A stretch of 32,019 bases of DNA from an uncultured Luminiphilus sp. GTDB taxonomy: Bacteria > Pseudomonadota > Gammaproteobacteria > Pseudomonadales > Halieaceae. Location of the stretch: the NCBI GenBank assembly GCA_905478845.1, contig CAJQKG010000133.1:1-32019 (forward strand), given 5' to 3'. A program made the translations under genes and the position numbers. Position 1 is the stretch's first letter, and each line of letters begins with the position of its first letter. Shown in pieces: positions 28,734 through 32,019 of the stretch. The notes below the pieces were generated by a model, which saw nothing but the letters and a program-made list of their open reading frames with translations, was not told the origin of the DNA and did not search any database.

Positions 28734-29100
28734 CGACTTTGAGGCTGGGGCGACCACGACCGGCGGGCGGCTCCGGAGGCTCGTCGGGCGCTTCCACCTC
28801 GTCAAACACCATGCCTTGACCATTTTCCCGCGCGTAAATGCCAAGGATCGCTAAAGTCGGCACCATAATATCGGTCGCAACCCCACCGAATCGACCGTTG
28901 AATGTCACCAGCTCGTTACCCAACTCTAGGCCGACCACTGCATTGGGCGATATATTGAGCACAATCTGCCCATCCGTCACATAAGCTTGGGGCACATTTA
29001 CCCCGTCATAATGAACATCGACTAACAGGTGCGGCGTACAGGCATTATCGATAATCCACTCATAGATAGCGCGGATAATATAAGGGCGGCTAGAGGTCAA
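28726..29100 (-). CDS. sspB: ClpXP adaptor protein SspB
   Basis: SRPYIIRAIYEWIIDNACTPHLLVDVHYDGVNVPQAYVTDGQIVLNISPNAV; C-terminal GRPSLKVVK. Confidence 0.96.
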   Translation of the reverse strand: MTSSRPYIIRAIYEWIIDNACTPHLLVDVHYDGVNVPQAYVTDGQIVLNISPNAVVGLELGNELVTFNGRFGGVATDIMVPTLAILGIYARENGQGMVFDEVEAPDEPPEPPAGRGRPSLKVVK

Positions 29101-29114
29101 AAGAGCATGCGGCC

Positions 29115-29762
29115 CTATGGACGCATCTCTCGTTCTTGAATGGTGAGGCTTTCCTGAAACGCTTCGCGGTGGAATAAGCGCTCCATATAATCAAACAGCG
29201 GCTTTGACTGCTTACTCACCCGGATGTCTACGCCCAGAGCGGGAAGCCGCCAAAGAATAGGGGCGACACAGCAATCCACTAATGAAAACTCTTCGCTCAT
29301 GAAAAATGGCTTTTCGGCAAATATCGGTGCCACAGCCATTAAGCTCTCTTTCAGTTCTTTGCTCGATTTGGTCACGACGTTGTCACTGCGCGAAGACTGG
29401 ATAGCATCCACCAATGTGGACCAATCTCTCTCGATACGGTAGACAAACAAACGACTCTCGGCGCGCGCCACGGGATACACAGGCAGCAAGGGCGGATGAG
29501 GGAAGCGCTCGTCGAGATATTCCATCATGACTTTCGATTCGTACAACACCAATTCTCGATCGACCAGCGTGGGCATACTGCTATAAGGGTTGAGCTCACT
29601 CAATTCTGGCGAAATCGCACCATTCTCGGACTCGACCAACTCAACGGTCACCCCTTTCTCTGCCAATACCAAGCGCACGCGGTGGCTATAGTGGCAAGTA
29701 TTATCTGAGAACAAGGTCATGGAGGAACGCTTAGAAACGATCCCCGAAGCATCATCTGGCAT
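29115..29762 (-). CDS. sspA: Stringent starvation protein A (GST fold)
   Basis: MTLFSDNTCHYSHRVRLVLAEKGV, DLNPYSSMPTL-like ELNPYSSMPTLVDRELVLYES; adjacent to sspB. Exact start uncertain. Confidence 0.95.
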   Translation of the reverse strand: MPDDASGIVSKRSSMTLFSDNTCHYSHRVRLVLAEKGVTVELVESENGAISPELSELNPYSSMPTLVDRELVLYESKVMMEYLDERFPHPPLLPVYPVARAESRLFVYRIERDWSTLVDAIQSSRSDNVVTKSSKELKESLMAVAPIFAEKPFFMSEEFSLVDCCVAPILWRLPALGVDIRVSKQSKPLFDYMERLFHREAFQESLTIQEREMRP

Positions 29763-29812
29763 GTGTATTCAACTGAGTAAAGGAGGGCGTAGTCTACCAC
29801 TCAAACGGCGGC

Positions 29813-29840
29813 AAAAAACGTCCCTCGGTACTTTGGAGGG
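29813..29840 (-). terminator. Candidate Rho-independent terminator after the bc1 operon
   Basis: Minus strand CCCTC-CAAAGTACC-GAGGG-ACG-TTTTTT just after the cytochrome b/c1 stop; stem is only 5 bp. Confidence 0.5.
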
Positions 29841-29842
29841 TT

Positions 29843-31843
29843 TTAGTGCACGTCTTTCCAATATTCTCGGTTCAATAGCCAAGCGAAGATGAAAAAGAGA
29901 ACCAAAAATAGCAACACATAGGTTCCTATCCTCAGTCGATCGGCCTTATAGGGCTCGGCGGTATAAGCCAAAAAATTAACCAGGTCATACATCGCACCAT
30001 CAAATTGCTCAGGTGCCATCACACCCGCGGCCGCCACTTCTACCGTTTCACAATGCGCCGCTTTATCAGCAGGCTGCCCTTGTGCATCCAGACAACTCGA
30101 TAAACCCTGTAGTTCCATCAGCACATGAGGCATACCAACATTGGGGTAAACCCGGTTATTAACGCCATACGGCCTTTGATCGTCCTGATAAAAAGCGCGG
30201 AGGTAGGTGTACAACCACTCCGGCTGTCGTGCACGAGAGATCAGGGACAAGTCTGGCGGCGTGGCACCGAACCAAACCTTAGCGTCTCCTTTGTCCATAC
30301 TGTTAGTCATTAATGAACCCAGCTTAATTTCGGGATCAAATACGAGATTTGCCTTATAAAGGTCCTCGGGAATACCCAGATCACGCGCTACCCGATTGTG
30401 CCGAGCGTACTGTAACGAATGACATCCCATGCAGTAGCTGGCATACAGGGCAGCGCCACGTTGTAACGAAGGCTGGTCGCTCTGATCGGCCTCAAACGCA
30501 TCGCAAGGTATCGTACCGCAGTTATAAGCGGACTCCGCTCCCACTACTTTGAGGGGCAAAAACGCCAACACACCGATCAACCCTAAGGTGGCAATACTCT
30601 GCCACACATTCATACCGCCGTTCATCGTCACGCGCTCAGGTTCAGGCTTCGTGCGATCGAGTTTTGACCACCACGGCATCGCGAGGAAAAACAGGAAGTA
30701 AAAAATAGTGCAGATTTGTGCCAGCACCGTCCGTTCCGGGGTTGGAGACTTCACGCCCAACACACCCAAAATGATGAAGGAGACCACAAATAGCAGCAAC
30801 ATCACCCGGTTCAACATACCGCGATAACGCCAAGAACGGACCGGGTTCCGATCGAGCCACGGCAGTGCAAAGGGAATCACAACCGAAGCAGCGAAGAAGA
30901 CGAAGCCCCAAAATTTATCGGGAACAGCACGCAATACTGAATAAAATGGCGTGAAGTACCACACCGGTGCAATATGCGCGGGAGTCTTTAACCCATTAGC
31001 CTCTTCAAAGTTGGCAAACTCTAAAAAGTACCCAGACATCTCAGGCGCGAAAAAGATCACCGCGCAAAAGAAGAACAGAAAAACCGCGATCCCTTGAACG
31101 TCGTGGACTGAGTAATAAGGATGGAACTTGATGCCGTCTAGCGGCACACCGTTTTCGTCCTTGGTCTTTTTGATTTCAACACCATCTGGATTATTCGAGC
31201 CCACCTCGTGCAACGCTAAAATATGCAGCACCACCAAGGCTAATAAAACGATGGGCAAGGCCACGACATGCAAGGCAAAAAACCGATTCAGTGTTATACC
31301 AGAGAGCAAATAATCGCCCCTGATCCACGTCACGATATCGTCACCCACAACGGGTATAGCGCCAAAGAGCGAAATGATCACCTGCGCACCCCAGTAGGAC
31401 ATTTGACCCCAAGGCAGGACATAGCCTACAAACGCTTCGGCCATCAAAACAATGAAGATCATCATGCCGAAAACCCAAATTAACTCTCTCGGCTTTTTAT
31501 AGGATCCATACATCAACGCGCGCATCATGTGCAGATACACCACAATAAAAAATGCCGACGCTCCGGTGGAGTGCATGTAGCGCAGGAGCCACCCGTAATC
31601 CACATCCCGCATGATGTACTCAACCGAGGCAAATGCCTCCTCTGAGGAGGGCGTATAGCTCATCGTCAACCAAATACCGGTGAGCAGCTGATTCACCAGC
31701 ACCAACAACGAAAACACACCAAAGAAGTACCACAAATTAAAATTCTTGGGCGCGTAATACTCAGCCATATGAGTATTCCACGTTCTCGTCAGTGGGAGAC
31801 GAGCATCAATCCAAGAAACCAGACCTGTCAGTGCCTTTTCCAT
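29843..31843 (-). CDS. Fused cytochrome b / cytochrome c1 of the bc1 complex
   Basis: 666-aa single ORF. Cyt b part: YVLPWGQMSYWGAQVIISLFGAIP, ALHVVALPIVLLALVVLHILALHEVGSNNPDG, FHPYYSVHD. Cyt c1 part: CMGCHSLQYARHNR heme site (30419-30433) and NVGMPHVL distal Met region. Confidence 0.95.
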   Translation of the reverse strand: MEKALTGLVSWIDARLPLTRTWNTHMAEYYAPKNFNLWYFFGVFSLLVLVNQLLTGIWLTMSYTPSSEEAFASVEYIMRDVDYGWLLRYMHSTGASAFFIVVYLHMMRALMYGSYKKPRELIWVFGMMIFIVLMAEAFVGYVLPWGQMSYWGAQVIISLFGAIPVVGDDIVTWIRGDYLLSGITLNRFFALHVVALPIVLLALVVLHILALHEVGSNNPDGVEIKKTKDENGVPLDGIKFHPYYSVHDVQGIAVFLFFFCAVIFFAPEMSGYFLEFANFEEANGLKTPAHIAPVWYFTPFYSVLRAVPDKFWGFVFFAASVVIPFALPWLDRNPVRSWRYRGMLNRVMLLLFVVSFIILGVLGVKSPTPERTVLAQICTIFYFLFFLAMPWWSKLDRTKPEPERVTMNGGMNVWQSIATLGLIGVLAFLPLKVVGAESAYNCGTIPCDAFEADQSDQPSLQRGAALYASYCMGCHSLQYARHNRVARDLGIPEDLYKANLVFDPEIKLGSLMTNSMDKGDAKVWFGATPPDLSLISRARQPEWLYTYLRAFYQDDQRPYGVNNRVYPNVGMPHVLMELQGLSSCLDAQGQPADKAAHCETVEVAAAGVMAPEQFDGAMYDLVNFLAYTAEPYKADRLRIGTYVLLFLVLFFIFAWLLNREYWKDVH

Positions 31844-32019
31844 TAGACTGCCTCCGTGTCAACGCCAATCACTAGTACGTTGTCGCCTTCAAAAGAATAA
31901 GGGGGAACTTCTAAATTAGCCGACGCCGGCACACCCTTGTACACACGGCCTGCTAAGTCGAACTTGGAGCCGTGACAAGGGCAGAAAAAGCCACCAAGCC
32001 ATTCCTCACCACCCATGTC
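31843..32019 (-). CDS. petA: Ubiquinol-cytochrome c reductase iron-sulfur (Rieske) subunit, C-terminal part; truncated by window end
   Basis: [50 protein letters not shown]; stop overlaps the next ATG (TAATGG). Confidence 0.95.
   Translation of the reverse strand, partial: DMGGEEWLGGFFCPCHGSKFDLAGRVYKGVPASANLEVPPYSFEGDNVLVIGVDTEAV

Noticed and set aside
1-32019. CRISPR arrays, transposases, integrases, phage genes, tRNAs, defence systems
   Set aside because: None seen on reading the sequence and ORF track; the region is a conserved housekeeping chromosomal block. tRNAscan and CRISPR searches were not run.

Overview
The window is one almost fully assigned gammaproteobacterial chromosomal segment with no sign of a mobile or accessory island. 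From left to right it holds: the 3' end of pilD and coaE (+); mutT, argJ, secA, an M23 peptidase gene and lpxC (-); the full division and cell-wall (dcw) cluster read on the minus strand (mraZ-rsmH-ftsL-ftsI-murE-murF-mraY-murD-ftsW-murG-murC-ddlB-ftsQ-ftsA-ftsZ); rnpB (-); rsmI (-); lpoA-yraN-diaA-dolP (+); sspB and sspA (-); and the bc1 operon (partial petA, then a cytochrome b + c1 gene). The gene order resembles the Pseudomonas-type arrangement. I did not find a convincing undescribed system. The points most worth a second look are: (1) cytochrome b and cytochrome c1 encoded as one 666-aa ORF; (2) a mraZ promoter in which 10-bp-spaced MraZ-type GTGG boxes overlap the -10 and share sequence with a perfect 10-bp-arm inverted repeat; (3) a Ser-Ser-Gln instead of Ser-Ser-Asn motif in FtsI; (4) no dciA/secM-type gene between lpxC and secA; (5) palindromes in the ftsA-ftsZ gap.
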